Source of the DNA: a virus | Reading direction: 5' to 3' (one strand) | Virus record (IMG/VR): IMGVR_UViG_3300025759_000303 | Span: 1-35,008 of that record | DNA length: 35,008 nucleotides | Shown: positions 8,801 through 16,297 of the stretch, piece after piece | Layout: every line of letters begins with the position of its first letter | How positions within the stretch are numbered: the stretch's first letter is position 1 | Notes under the pieces: model-generated | The model's input: only the letters and a program-made list of their open reading frames with translations | The model's database searches: none | What the model was told of the DNA's origin: nothing | Made by a program: the position numbers and the translations under genes

Positions 8801-10894
8801 GGCCAGCAACTTCTCGAACCGTTGCTGATGCTGATTTTCCTCGGCCGGCGACGTAGGATTCCTGAACGCATAAGCCTGCGAAAGAACAGACTCGCGAAGT
8901 GCCTGCTGGTGAACCTCAGTGCCAAGCGGATAATACGTGTGTGTTGTGTCGATCTCGCCTGGAAGAACCGCCGACGTGTACGCAATTGTGTAGGTGTCGT
9001 CGGGAGTCGGATAGAACTCGATCTCCCATCGTTGCTCATCAGTCGCCGACGTTGTGTGTCCGGTAGTCTGCACCGCTGCGTAGTTTGGAACGCCATTGGA
9101 TGCCGCTTCCGATCCCCGAGACTGAGTCAACTTGTCCTGACTCACCACCTGAATCAAAGGCTTGCCGCTTGCCGACGTGACCTGCAAGTCTCGAATACGA
9201 CCGCCGAACGATGCAGGCAGAGCATAGGTTGAAGTCCCACTGCTCGTCGTCAGTGTCTTTTCAATCTGCAGGAACGACCATTCATGCGACTCACCATTCG
9301 CCGGATTCGTCGGGAAGTAAAGTTGATTCAGACCGGATGTAAGCAATCGCTCAACGGTCGCTTCTTCGTTGTGCGAGAGTTGAAACAGATTCCACTTGTC
9401 GAAAGCAACACCGGCAATCTCTCGGCGATACCAGTCGAACGTGCCAGTCGCTGGAGCCGTGATTGACTGAAGAGCCTCAGCCTTTTTGAAATCAACATCC
9501 TGAGCAATCGCTGCTGCCAGCAAGCCCCCAAATCGCTGTTCGTGTGGATTCTGCTCAGCCGGCGCATCAGGATTCTTGTCGGCTACCGCAACAGCCAACA
9601 CGGACTCCAACAAAGCCTGCTGGTGGATTTCCGAACCCAACGGATAGTACGAATGCGTCGTGTCAATCTCGCCCGGCAAAACCGCCGAGGAATACTTCAC
9701 CGTGTAAGACGCATCGGGCGTCGGGTAGAACTCGATTTCCCATCGTTGCTCGTCGGTCGCAGACGTCGTGTGAGTGTCGACCTGAAGTGAGGCGTATCGA
9801 GGGACGCCGTTTGACGCCGCTTCCGATCCGCGAGACTGCGTCATCTCTTCCCGAGTGACCATATCGATTCGAGACTTGCCACTCGACGATGTCACCTGAA
9901 GCGAATTGATCTTCCCGCCAAACTTGTCTGCCAGCGTGTACGTCGCCGTACCTGATGTCAGGCTAATCGAATCCTCAATCCGCAGGAACGACCATTCGTG
10001 AAAACGAGACTCACCTGGGACCAGTGGAAAGTAGAGTCGATTCAGGCCAGAAGTGAGCAACCGCTCAACCGTCGCCTTCTCGCCGTGAGTGAGTTGATGC
10101 AGGTTCCACTTATTGAACCGCTTCCCGGCGATCTCGCGCCGATACCAGTCGAAAGTGCCATCTACTGGAGCCGTAACCGCTTGAGGCGTTGAACTGTTTT
10201 TGAATTTCTGATCGCGTTCAACGGCCGATCCCAGCAATGCCTCGAACCGCTGCTGATGCGTGTTCTGCTCAGGCGGCATGTCAGGATGCAGATACTCGAC
10301 GGCAACTGACAATGCCGCCTCGATCAGTGCCTGCTGGTGTATCGCGCTGCCGAGTGGATAATAATCCAGAGTGTCCGACAACCCGTCTGGCAGAACAGAA
10401 GACGTGTATGCCAGCACGTAAGCCGCATCAGGAGTCGGATAAAGCTCAACTTGCCAACGCTGCCCGGCAGAAGCGGACGTCGTGTGACCAACCACCTGGA
10501 CGGCACCGTAAAGCGGCACACCATTTGACGCCGATTCTGAACCGCGAGACTGCGTGAGGCTCGCCTGCGTGACGATCTCAATCAGCGATTTCCCAGAAGC
10601 CGAGGTGACCTGCAGCGATTCCAGTTCGCCTGCCGAACTATCCGGCAGCGAGTAAGTCGCAACCCCCGCAGTCAGGTTGATCGACTGCTCAATCCGCAGG
10701 AACGACCACTCGTGACAACGCGACTCGCCTGCAACCGTCGGGAAATAGAATCGCGACAAAGCATCCTGGCGAATCAATCCAATCGTTTCTAACTGCTCTG
10801 GATTGTATGCCGAGACCTTGTTGCCGTAGCCAAGACGCATCCCGATGCGACGGTCAAGGTCTGATCGGGAAATTGAAAGCGTTGATTCAGTCAT
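5834..10894 (-). CDS. giant head-tail adaptor-like protein made of seven tandem domain copies
   Basis: A 1686-residue protein made of seven copies of one domain. The core tryptophan of the WSFL motif falls at residues 63, 301, 539, 777, 1015, 1251 and 1485, a spacing of 238, 238, 238, 238, 236 and 234. Each copy has a helix ending (N/D)RFYFP, then HEWSFL, a strand ending TYxLP, FGG, LQ(V/I)TS, a YPTPD strand and YPLG..HQQALLES. The first copy has its own N-terminus (DLDRRIGMRLGYGNK). Copies 2-7 begin with FDW(Y/F)RREIAG linkers, and only copy 7 has the tail QILGYNGDGIGRRGR. In remembered phage genomes this is a single-copy protein of about 220-240 residues between capsid and nozzle genes, so an adaptor / tail tubular A role is inferred. 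The gene has no internal stop or frameshift. Confidence 0.8.
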   Translation of the reverse strand: MTESTLSISRSDLDRRIGMRLGYGNKVSAYNPEQLETIGLIRQDALSRFYFPTVAGESRCHEWSFLRIEQSINLTAGVATYSLPDSSAGELESLQVTSASGKSLIEIVTQASLTQSRGSESASNGVPLYGAVQVVGHTTSASAGQRWQVELYPTPDAAYVLAYTSSVLPDGLSDTLDYYPLGSAIHQQALIEAALSVAVEYLHPDMPPEQNTHQQRFEALLGSAVERDQKFKNSSTPQAVTAPVDGTFDWYRREIAGKRFNKWNLHQLTHGEKATVERLLTSGLNRLYFPLVPGESRFHEWSFLRIEDSISLTSGTATYTLADKFGGKINSLQVTSSSGKSRIDMVTREEMTQSRGSEAASNGVPRYASLQVDTHTTSATDEQRWEIEFYPTPDASYTVKYSSAVLPGEIDTTHSYYPLGSEIHQQALLESVLAVAVADKNPDAPAEQNPHEQRFGGLLAAAIAQDVDFKKAEALQSITAPATGTFDWYRREIAGVAFDKWNLFQLSHNEEATVERLLTSGLNQLYFPTNPANGESHEWSFLQIEKTLTTSSGTSTYALPASFGGRIRDLQVTSASGKPLIQVVSQDKLTQSRGSEAASNGVPNYAAVQTTGHTTSATDEQRWEIEFYPTPDDTYTIAYTSAVLPGEIDTTHTYYPLGTEVHQQALRESVLSQAYAFRNPTSPAEENQHQQRFEKLLAGAIDRDVKLKEESSLQAITAPATGTFDWYRREIAGRRFNKWNLHQLTHSEEATVERLLIYGLNRFYFPLSPGENRFHEWSFLRIQKTFTTVASTSTYTLPDSFGGKLQYLQITSESGNRLIEIVSHEEMAQSRGSEAASNGVPLYAALQVDTHVTSASDEQRWEIELYPTPDDSYTIAYSAAVLPGEVDAVHSYYPLGTEIHQQALLESILSVTEADKNPDAPAEQNANEQRFEKLLAAAISQDVEFKKAAATQAVTAPATGTFDWFRREIAGKMFDKWNLFQLSHSEKATVEKLMISALNRFYFPTVPGQNGFHEWSFLRLQSTLTTTSGTATYDLPATFGGRLIDLQITSAAGKPKIEVVLQSELTQSRGSENAPDSTPVYAAVQVSSVTTDSANEQRCEIEFYPTPDNTYTIAYTSAVLPGEVTSVLDNYPLGNQIHQQLLLESALAVAFEYKNPEAQQNPHQQRFESLLVGAVDQDAKLKEAGELEAITAPATGSFDWFRREIAGKRFQKRNLHQLTHREKASVESILTSGLNRLYFPLVPGQDRFHEWSFLKTEQTLNTVAGTATYTLPASFGGKLRKLQITSVSGQPEIEVVLQSDLTQAQASEAAASAVPLYAAIQPVNQVTTASSIQLDEITFYPTPDDTYAIAYTVAVLPGQIDTTNTHYPLGNESHQQALLESVLAAACEETNPEQSARHDERFQRLLLAAIDQDMKIKKAGDLQAVTAPTVGTFDWFRREIAGRVFDKWNLHQLTHGEKATVQRLLTSALDRFYRPQMPGEGLYRWSFLTVSYTLTTVADQEDYTLSADHGGVIGPMFITAGSNVLGEITKTSVENILSYRSDNVTYTSHPTVFAERPTTSDGTGEHVWELLLWPTPTAVYTISATRMLDPDSITADAPYPLGGRAHRDTILASCRAVAELEKNGKAGAYEADFQKRLVASLQADMQTHQPQILGYNGDGIGRRGRADRRPDGRYENFSPITYPSGS
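6598..10153 (-). repeat. 714-base tandem repeat inside the adaptor-like gene
   Basis: Units begin at each FDW(Y/F)RREIAG linker: 10153, 9439, 8725, 8011, 7303 and 6598. The first three intervals are exactly 714 bases, the later two 708 and 705. Long stretches are near-identical between copies at the DNA level, for example the WSFL and YPTPD coding segments. Linkers alternate between HQLTH and FQLSH (H,F,H,F,H,H). Copies 2 and 4 share DKNPDAPAEQN and QVDTH, which suggests that a two-unit block was duplicated. Confidence 0.9.
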
Positions 10895-10911
10895 GTGTTA
10901 TCCCTGAACGA

Positions 10912-11139
10912 TCAGTCGATCGTCACTGTTCGTGAATCAACCCGAATAACCGACACCGTCTTCCGCCAGACTGAATACGTCGCCGGTGTCAATGCTGCCG
11001 CTGCAGACCGATAAAGACCCAATAACTGAAACCGATCAGCCTTAACACCAAATCCACCGTCAGGATTTGGCATTAGCAGGCCAACCGAATGAGACAGTCC
11101 CATCATCGAAAACCGCTTGTCTCGGCTGTCAACTGCCAT
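10912..11139 (-). CDS. small hypothetical head/tail protein
   Basis: A 75-residue protein (MAVDSRDKRFSMMGLSHSVG...) with a basic N-terminus, a glycine/proline central turn (LLMPNPDGGFGVKADRFQLLGLY) and a beta-rich end. The ATG overlaps the stop of the fibre-like gene by one base (TGATG), and the adaptor-like gene starts 17 bases downstream. Small proteins of this kind often sit between head and tail genes, and the opening pattern is reminiscent of small phage proteins beginning MA..S.RKRFSM. No function can be assigned. Confidence 0.7.
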   Translation of the reverse strand: MAVDSRDKRFSMMGLSHSVGLLMPNPDGGFGVKADRFQLLGLYRSAAAALTPATYSVWRKTVSVIRVDSRTVTID

Positions 11140-13481
11140 CAGGAGAATTCTCCTCTGGTTGCCGTCGTCCCATCGTCCGAAACCGTTGACGTCGCCACGT
11201 TCCCTGAATCCGCATCGTTTCGCACCACGACTGTCGTCGCCGTCTGAGTCACCTTGTTGCGTGCCAGCATGAACAGCCAGGCAATCTTATCTGCCAGACT
11301 CGCCGTCGCTGCCGGCACAGCGCCAAGTTCGGCATACGTGTCTGTATCGAGTGCGTCAACCACTTCGGCATTCACCTGAGCTGCGGTCAGGCTCGAAAGC
11401 GTTGCACCCGGATCGTGACCGCTCAGGGTATTCAAGGCAGACGCATCAATCCGAGTCGCATCATCAACGATCGCATCCCGAATCTGATCCGTCGCGTCAA
11501 CGCCTTCAATGAGTGAAACATCGACCCGGCCAGTTGAAGCCGTGATTGCAAGGTCTGCAAAGTTCGACGGCAGATCAGTCGTCGCCATTACATTGAACGC
11601 AACCAGAGCGTCATTCACTTCACTCTGAACCTCAGCATCCCACGAGGCATTCCACGGGACTGCCGTCAAGCCTGCTCCGGCTGCGCCTATCTCGGCTGTG
11701 TCAACAAGGATCGAAGCGATCTCCGTCGCTATCTCACCGAAACTGCCTGCCGAAACATGACCAGATTGAGCCTCATCCCAGACCGCATCAGCAATCGCTG
11801 CCGCACTCGCGCCCGGAGCGTTCTCCAGAGCATTCGCCGTGAAACGGGAAATGCCGCCGTCGCTCTCGAATATCTCATTCAAAAGAGATGTCGATGTTCC
11901 CGGCTTCGATGCCGGGTCGTAATCCACAGCCAGCAAATGATCGAGATGAATCGCAACCAGAGCGTCGTTGCATTCTGACTGAACCTCAGCATCCCACGAG
12001 GCATTCCAAGGAACCGCCGTCAAACCAGCACCGGCCGCGCCGATCTCGGCTGTGTCAACAAGGATCGAAGCGATCTCCGTCGCTATCTCACCAAATGAAC
12101 CGGCAGTCACATGGCCGGCCTGCAGCTCATCCCAGACGGCATCGGCAATCGCCGCCGCTGTCGCGCTCGTCGCGTTCTCCAGAGCGTTCGCTGTAAATTG
12201 CGAGACACCGCCGTCATCACCAATCAATTCGTTCAACAGTGCCGTGGAAGTCCCTGGCTTCGAAGCCGGGTCGTAATCCACTGCCAGAAGATGATCGAGA
12301 TGAATCGCAACCAAAGCGTCATTCACTTCGCTCTCGACTTCGGCCTTCATCCCTGTTGACATACCACCCAGATCAGTCAACCCAGCCCCTGCAGCCCCGA
12401 TCTCCGCAGTGTCAGCGAGAATGTCAGTCAGACTGTGCGTGTCCTTGACGAATGAAGTGCCTTTAATGTCCGTCAGGTGTGCAATGATCGTTGTCTGATT
12501 GGCTTCCGTAGCGTCACCGCCACCGCCGCCACCGCCGCCAGACGGACCAAGCTCTAGAGCATTCGCTGTGAATTGAGAGACGCCGCCATCATCACCGATC
12601 AGTTCATTCAGCAACGCTGTCGAAACACCAGGCTTGCTCGCCGGGTCATAATCAACAGCCAGAAGATGATCGAGATGATTAACCTCAATCGCATCCTGAA
12701 CCTCAGATTGGACTTCAGCATCCCAGGCGGCATTCCAAGGGATTGCCGTCAAACCTGCACCGGCCGCGCCGATTACTGCCGTGTCGACAAGAATCGCATC
12801 GACGACCGCTTTACTCGCCACGAACCCGGACGCCCCGTTTGCCAGAGCATAAGAATCACCGGTCTGCACAGTGTTTCCGGTGTATGTCGTGATCGTGTCA
12901 CACAACCGAATGTCAGTCGCAGACAGGTCAACGGCCGAAGACGGGTTCTCAACATTCGCCCAATCAATGCCGATATTGCCACTGGCCGTCAGGTTCAGCG
13001 TCTGTGGAATCTTTGTGTCATTAAGCGAGTTCGTATCAACAAGGATTGCTGCAATCTCTGTCGCTATCTCGCCGAAACTGCCTGCCGAAACATGACCAGA
13101 TTGTACCTCGTCCCAGACCGCATCGGCAATTGCAGCGGCCGTCGGCAATGCAGCAGCCGAAGAACCATACATCTCGTCGTACTTGGCAATCGTCAAGACC
13201 TCAAATTCCATGAACACTGGAAGTGCCCCTGAAACCTGACATGAAACCTGCAACCTGCCAACAGTTCCAGTGTCGGTGCCATCAAGCGTGATCGTATAGT
13301 AACCAGCCTCGTCATGCGTGCCGCCGCCAGAATTCTTGGCAGCCATATTGCCGCCGTTCTTCGAAAGGCGAATATCAGTATTGGCAATCGTCAATCCGGT
13401 TTCTGGCGTTTTCCCATCGGTCTCGTCAAGGAATGGCCCAAGCAGGACCGATTGATTTGCAGTGCCATTTCTCAAGTGCAT
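11139..13481 (-). CDS. repeat-built fibre-like structural protein
   Basis: A 780-residue protein. Residues 1-105 form a beta-rich domain (SVLLGPFLDETDGKTPETGL, TDIRLSKNGG, GYYTITLDGTDTGTVGRLQV) that looks immunoglobulin-like. The body consists of repeats. IADAVWDE occurs near 118, 445 and 564. The segment GSFGEIATEIA(A/S)ILVDT follows each, GAAGAGLTA(I/V)PWNA(A/S)WDAEVQSE appears three times with a diverged fourth, and HLDHLLAVDYDPASKPG appears three times. An eight-glycine run lies at about 315-322. Such a head domain followed by helical repeats suggests a fibre, tape-like or virion-surface protein. It is flanked by the propeller gene and the small gene 10912-11139. The exact role is unknown. 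Confidence 0.7.
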   Translation of the reverse strand: MHLRNGTANQSVLLGPFLDETDGKTPETGLTIANTDIRLSKNGGNMAAKNSGGGTHDEAGYYTITLDGTDTGTVGRLQVSCQVSGALPVFMEFEVLTIAKYDEMYGSSAAALPTAAAIADAVWDEVQSGHVSAGSFGEIATEIAAILVDTNSLNDTKIPQTLNLTASGNIGIDWANVENPSSAVDLSATDIRLCDTITTYTGNTVQTGDSYALANGASGFVASKAVVDAILVDTAVIGAAGAGLTAIPWNAAWDAEVQSEVQDAIEVNHLDHLLAVDYDPASKPGVSTALLNELIGDDGGVSQFTANALELGPSGGGGGGGGDATEANQTTIIAHLTDIKGTSFVKDTHSLTDILADTAEIGAAGAGLTDLGGMSTGMKAEVESEVNDALVAIHLDHLLAVDYDPASKPGTSTALLNELIGDDGGVSQFTANALENATSATAAAIADAVWDELQAGHVTAGSFGEIATEIASILVDTAEIGAAGAGLTAVPWNASWDAEVQSECNDALVAIHLDHLLAVDYDPASKPGTSTSLLNEIFESDGGISRFTANALENAPGASAAAIADAVWDEAQSGHVSAGSFGEIATEIASILVDTAEIGAAGAGLTAVPWNASWDAEVQSEVNDALVAFNVMATTDLPSNFADLAITASTGRVDVSLIEGVDATDQIRDAIVDDATRIDASALNTLSGHDPGATLSSLTAAQVNAEVVDALDTDTYAELGAVPAATASLADKIAWLFMLARNKVTQTATTVVVRNDADSGNVATSTVSDDGTTATRGEFS

Positions 13482-13482
13482 C

Positions 13483-14511
13483 TTAACACCTCAACAACTG
13501 ATAATGATGCCAGAATACAGGCACATTAACGGAGGGGGCCGCACCTTCATCGGTAATGGATACCCCGAACGCATGACTGGCCGGCAGCGTTGCCGGATTG
13601 GAATACTTTGTCCCAAACCCAGAACTCCAAGGATACGCCGAAACGTAAGGCGAAGTGTTATGGGCAAGGATGACATCTGAATCATCCGACGTGAAAGTGA
13701 CCTTGTTTGAATTGCCCGTTGGCAGCGTTGCCGGATCGGAATACTTTGTCCCAAAACCGGAACTCCAAGGATACGCCGAAACATAAGGCGAAGTGGTATG
13801 GGCAACAACAACATCAACATCGTCAGAAGAAAAGGTAGCGCTATTAGAGAAACCCGTTGGCGTCGTTGCTGGATCAGAATACTTTGTCCCAAACCCGGAA
13901 CTCCAGGGATATGCCGAAATGTTCCCGCCTCCCGTATGGGCAACAACAATATCAGCACCGTCAGATGAAAACTCAACTCCATAGCATGTACTGGTCGGCA
14001 GCGTTGCCGGATCGGAATACTTTGTCCCAAACCCGGAACTCCAGGGATATGCCGAAATAACAGGCGAAGAAGAATGTGCAACAGCAATCGCCGAGCTTCC
14101 CGGATTAAAGCTCACCCCTCGTCCTATACCAGATGGCAGCGTTGCTGGATCGGAATACTTTGTCCCAAACCCGGAACTCCAGGGATACGCCGAAACGTAA
14201 GGCGAAGTGCTATGAGCAACAGCAACGGCAGAACCATCTGGAGCAAATCCTACCCCTCGACCCAGACCCGTTGGCGTCGTTGCCGGATCAGAATACTTTG
14301 TCCCAAAACCAGAACTCCAGGGGTACGCCGAAACATAAGGCGAAGAAGCATGGGCAACAACAATATCAGCACCGTCAGAAGAAAACTGAACCCCATAGCA
14401 TGTACTACCAGGCAGCGTTGCCGGATTGGAATACTTTGTCCCAAACCCAGAACTCCAAGGATACGCCGAAACGTAAGGCGAAGAAGCATGGGCAAGGATG
14501 ACATCAGACAT
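13483..14511 (-). CDS. seven-bladed beta-propeller protein of near-identical blades
   Basis: A 342-residue protein made of seven 46-residue repeats. Each contains a strand VxVAHxxSP, then YVSAYPWSSGFGTKYS(D/N)P, AT(L/T)P and a variable GxGxGVxFSxDG strand. The SAYPWSSGFGTKYS core is present seven times without change. Seven repeats of this size is the classic beta-propeller number. The N-terminal SDVILAH strand matches the strand that closes each blade, so the ring is probably closed by pairing the N-terminus with the last blade. There is no signal peptide or enzyme motif. It lies in the late operon, 1 base before the fibre-like gene. A receptor- or ligand-binding virion protein is inferred. 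Confidence 0.75.
   Translation of the reverse strand: MSDVILAHASSPYVSAYPWSSGFGTKYSNPATLPGSTCYGVQFSSDGADIVVAHASSPYVSAYPWSSGFGTKYSDPATTPTGLGRGVGFAPDGSAVAVAHSTSPYVSAYPWSSGFGTKYSDPATLPSGIGRGVSFNPGSSAIAVAHSSSPVISAYPWSSGFGTKYSDPATLPTSTCYGVEFSSDGADIVVAHTGGGNISAYPWSSGFGTKYSDPATTPTGFSNSATFSSDDVDVVVAHTTSPYVSAYPWSSGFGTKYSDPATLPTGNSNKVTFTSDDSDVILAHNTSPYVSAYPWSSGFGTKYSNPATLPASHAFGVSITDEGAAPSVNVPVFWHHYQLLRC
13528..14493 (-). repeat. seven 138-base tandem repeats in the propeller gene
   Basis: The DNA coding for SAYPWSSGFGTKYS recurs seven times at 138-base spacing with only scattered substitutions. The inter-core stretch coding for the GxGV/FSxDG strand is much more variable. This mix of a frozen core and diversified loops points to recent amplification, or gene conversion with selection on the loop side. 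Confidence 0.88.
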
Positions 14512-14525
14512 CTAAGCCACCTCGA

Positions 14526-15080
14526 CTACACACTAATCGAAGAATGAACAAAAGTAACAATCCCATCTTCAGTGACGGACATTATTCTTCGTTTCGTTGT
14601 GGAGTCAGCTCGCGTAATCAAAACTGACGCCACCAGAGTCGCCCCGTACAAGGCAATTGTATTCTCGTCAACACTCCACTCCAGTATCTCGCCAGACAAC
14701 CGAAGAGACTCAAGATGACGAATACCAATTTCCTGCTGACTGACCGGATGATGCCTGTCTTCTTCAGGCAGTGTCTTTTCGATCGCAGCCAAGTGCCGCC
14801 TGCACACATTGAGTTCAAACCGAACTTCTCGCAAAGCACCAACTGAACGGTCACGAATCAGAAGATTCTGAACTAAATCAAGTTCACTGTCGGCAACACC
14901 AGCGATAATCGCAGACCGATTCGCTGACTTGAACTCAGCCAGATGAGCAGGCCATTCGTCAGGCAGATCATCTGGCAACCCATCAATAGAATTCAAATGC
15001 AACTGTTCCTCGGCTTCGTACCGCGAGATTTCAGCCTTTCTCGCAATCCATGACCTCTGCAAGTCTTTAACCGAATCCAC
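14526..15080 (-). CDS. hypothetical protein of the late operon
   Basis: A 184-residue protein read from a GTG start at 15080, preceded by GAGG at good spacing. The first 100 residues look helical and charged (DLQRSWIARKAEISRYEAEEQLHL..., later LREVRFELNVCRRHLAAIEKTL). The last 60 are beta-like (TIALYGATLVASVLITRADSTTKRRIMSVTEDG). No known motif is seen. It lies between the small 15128-15349 gene and the propeller gene. A head or tail accessory role is possible; the function is unknown. Confidence 0.68.
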   Translation of the reverse strand: MDSVKDLQRSWIARKAEISRYEAEEQLHLNSIDGLPDDLPDEWPAHLAEFKSANRSAIIAGVADSELDLVQNLLIRDRSVGALREVRFELNVCRRHLAAIEKTLPEEDRHHPVSQQEIGIRHLESLRLSGEILEWSVDENTIALYGATLVASVLITRADSTTKRRIMSVTEDGIVTFVHSSISV

Positions 15081-15127
15081 AAATCACCTCTGGGCTTCAA
15101 ATTGAGAAATAACAGTACCCGCCGACA

Positions 15128-15349
15128 TTACGCACCAGCCACTGCATTGAAATCACACGAGGTGTTCGAACCTTCGTTGACGTACAGCGAAGTCCCGGCA
15201 CTACCGTCAGTGTGGCGAAACAGGCAACCTGTCGCGTAACCGGAAGCGCCGTCGGTCGGAACCGTTGCCCCGTAAGCGTCGATAATCCCGTTACCAGGGA
15301 TTTCGGTAATCACGCCAGTGCCATCATGCAGCAACGAAGGCTTACTCAT
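15128..15349 (-). CDS. small head/decoration-like protein
   Basis: A 73-residue protein. The ATG at 15349 is preferred over an upstream GTG at 15364 because GGAG lies 9 bases ahead of it. The sequence runs MSKPSLLHDGTGVITE, then DAYGATVPTDGASGYATGCLFRH, TDGSAGTSLYVNEGSNTSCDFNAV. The pattern 'GYA.G..F..TDG...LYVN.G....C.FN' is common in small phage virion proteins that decorate heads or fibres. The assignment comes from pattern memory and position among structural genes. Confidence 0.65.
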   Translation of the reverse strand: MSKPSLLHDGTGVITEIPGNGIIDAYGATVPTDGASGYATGCLFRHTDGSAGTSLYVNEGSNTSCDFNAVAGA

Positions 15350-15391
15350 CGAACGACTCTCCACATTTAACTGAATGCAACCTGTCGCGAG

Positions 15392-15976
15392 TCAGGAAAC
15401 TGGCGACGTTTCAACCAAAGCAACTTCCGACTCATCAAACTGCCTTGAACCAGTCGGCATGTTTTCCAGACGAACCAGCAACTTCCCACTGTCATCCTTA
15501 ATGCCGACAAACTTACCGGCAACAGGAGGCCGACCTTCCTTCGTAACCAGCACCTCGGCACCAGCCTCGACAGCAGCCCACTTACTCTGCGGAGCATCAG
15601 GCTCTTCCGGCGATTCCGCTGCGTTCTCGTCATCCCGATCAGCAGCGAGAACGCTGACAAAATCACCATCAGCAGCAGAAAGAACAACATCAACGCCTGC
15701 CTGCAGCTTCTGCTTCTCAACTGCCTTCGCCCGCTCATTCAGGTCAGCAACCGGCCTTACTGAGTCGGACGAGATAACATCATCAGGGCAATTCATCTCC
15801 CAAACAACAAGCACCAGAGCGTACGTCGCCCCGCTAAACTCACGAGGTCCGTAGTTCTGCATGAAGTGAGCCATGCGATCGTGAATTTCACAGAGACTCT
15901 TTGGCAACGGATAGAGTTCATCTACCCTCAGCATCGCCCGGTAAACAGCAGCGTGTGTCCCATTCATTTTCGGCAT
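15392..15976 (-). CDS. hypothetical late-operon protein
   Basis: The frame is open from a TTG at 16036, but the ATG at 15976 (MPKMNGTHAAVYRAML) or 15967 is the likelier start. The N-terminal part (VYRAMLRVDELYPLPKSLCEIHDRMAHFMQ) looks helical. A hydrophobic patch (YALVLVVWEMN) and an acidic, alanine-rich linker (DRDDENAAESPEEPDAP) follow. A small beta module with a KOW/SH3-like pattern (AGAEVLVTKEGRPPVAGKFVGIKDDSGKLLVRLEN) ends the protein. It lies between the 39-residue gene and 15128-15349. No family is recognised. Confidence 0.65.
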   Translation of the reverse strand: MPKMNGTHAAVYRAMLRVDELYPLPKSLCEIHDRMAHFMQNYGPREFSGATYALVLVVWEMNCPDDVISSDSVRPVADLNERAKAVEKQKLQAGVDVVLSAADGDFVSVLAADRDDENAAESPEEPDAPQSKWAAVEAGAEVLVTKEGRPPVAGKFVGIKDDSGKLLVRLENMPTGSRQFDESEVALVETSPVS

Positions 15977-16069
15977 AGACCTGCTCGGCACGATCAAAAG
16001 CTGAGCCGAGCGTGCCGATCCGCTCGACCCAGCCAAGGGAGAATGACAATGCCATTCCTCGCCTGAAGA

Positions 16070-16189
16070 CTATTTCGCAGACTGAGCAGCCGCGTTGGCA
16101 GCAGCCTGGGAACCATCACTGGTTGTTGAAGGCATGTGACAACTGTCGTCACCCTTCTGGATACTGAATCGCCGTCCGGTTGACCCCAT
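16070..16189 (-). CDS. 39-residue small protein
   Basis: A short frame MGSTGRRFSIQKGDDSCHMPSTTS..., ending in an alanine-rich tail (AAANAAAQSAK). The sequence AAAGGTGGTGATCTG directly before the ATG gives a strong ribosome binding site (AGGTGG, 8 bases away). It is the first gene after the terminator at 16213-16250 and precedes 15392-15976. Small size and lack of homology memory keep the confidence moderate. Confidence 0.5.
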   Translation of the reverse strand: MGSTGRRFSIQKGDDSCHMPSTTSDGSQAAANAAAQSAK

Positions 16190-16212
16190 CAGATCACCAC
16201 CTTTCTTTGAAT

Positions 16213-16250
16213 TACAAAAAGATGCCCGGAGAGATTGAACTCTCCGGGCA
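16213..16250 (-). terminator. Rho-independent terminator after the capsid gene pair
   Basis: A perfect 11-bp stem (TGCCCGGAGAG with CTCTCCGGGCA, loop of 6) is followed on the minus strand by a T-rich tract (ATCTTTTTG). It lies 48 bases after the stop of 16298-17128 and should end or thin the capsid transcript before the downstream tail genes. Confidence 0.88.
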
Positions 16251-16297
16251 AGTCATGAACCTGAAGCTCACTCACTCACGCTTCTGTATCGACACAA

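Noticed and set aside
13528-14493. Regularly spaced repeats that could suggest a CRISPR array
   Set aside because: The 138-base repeats are in one uninterrupted reading frame with conserved protein pattern. Unit size and conservation do not match CRISPR repeats and spacers, and no cas genes are near.
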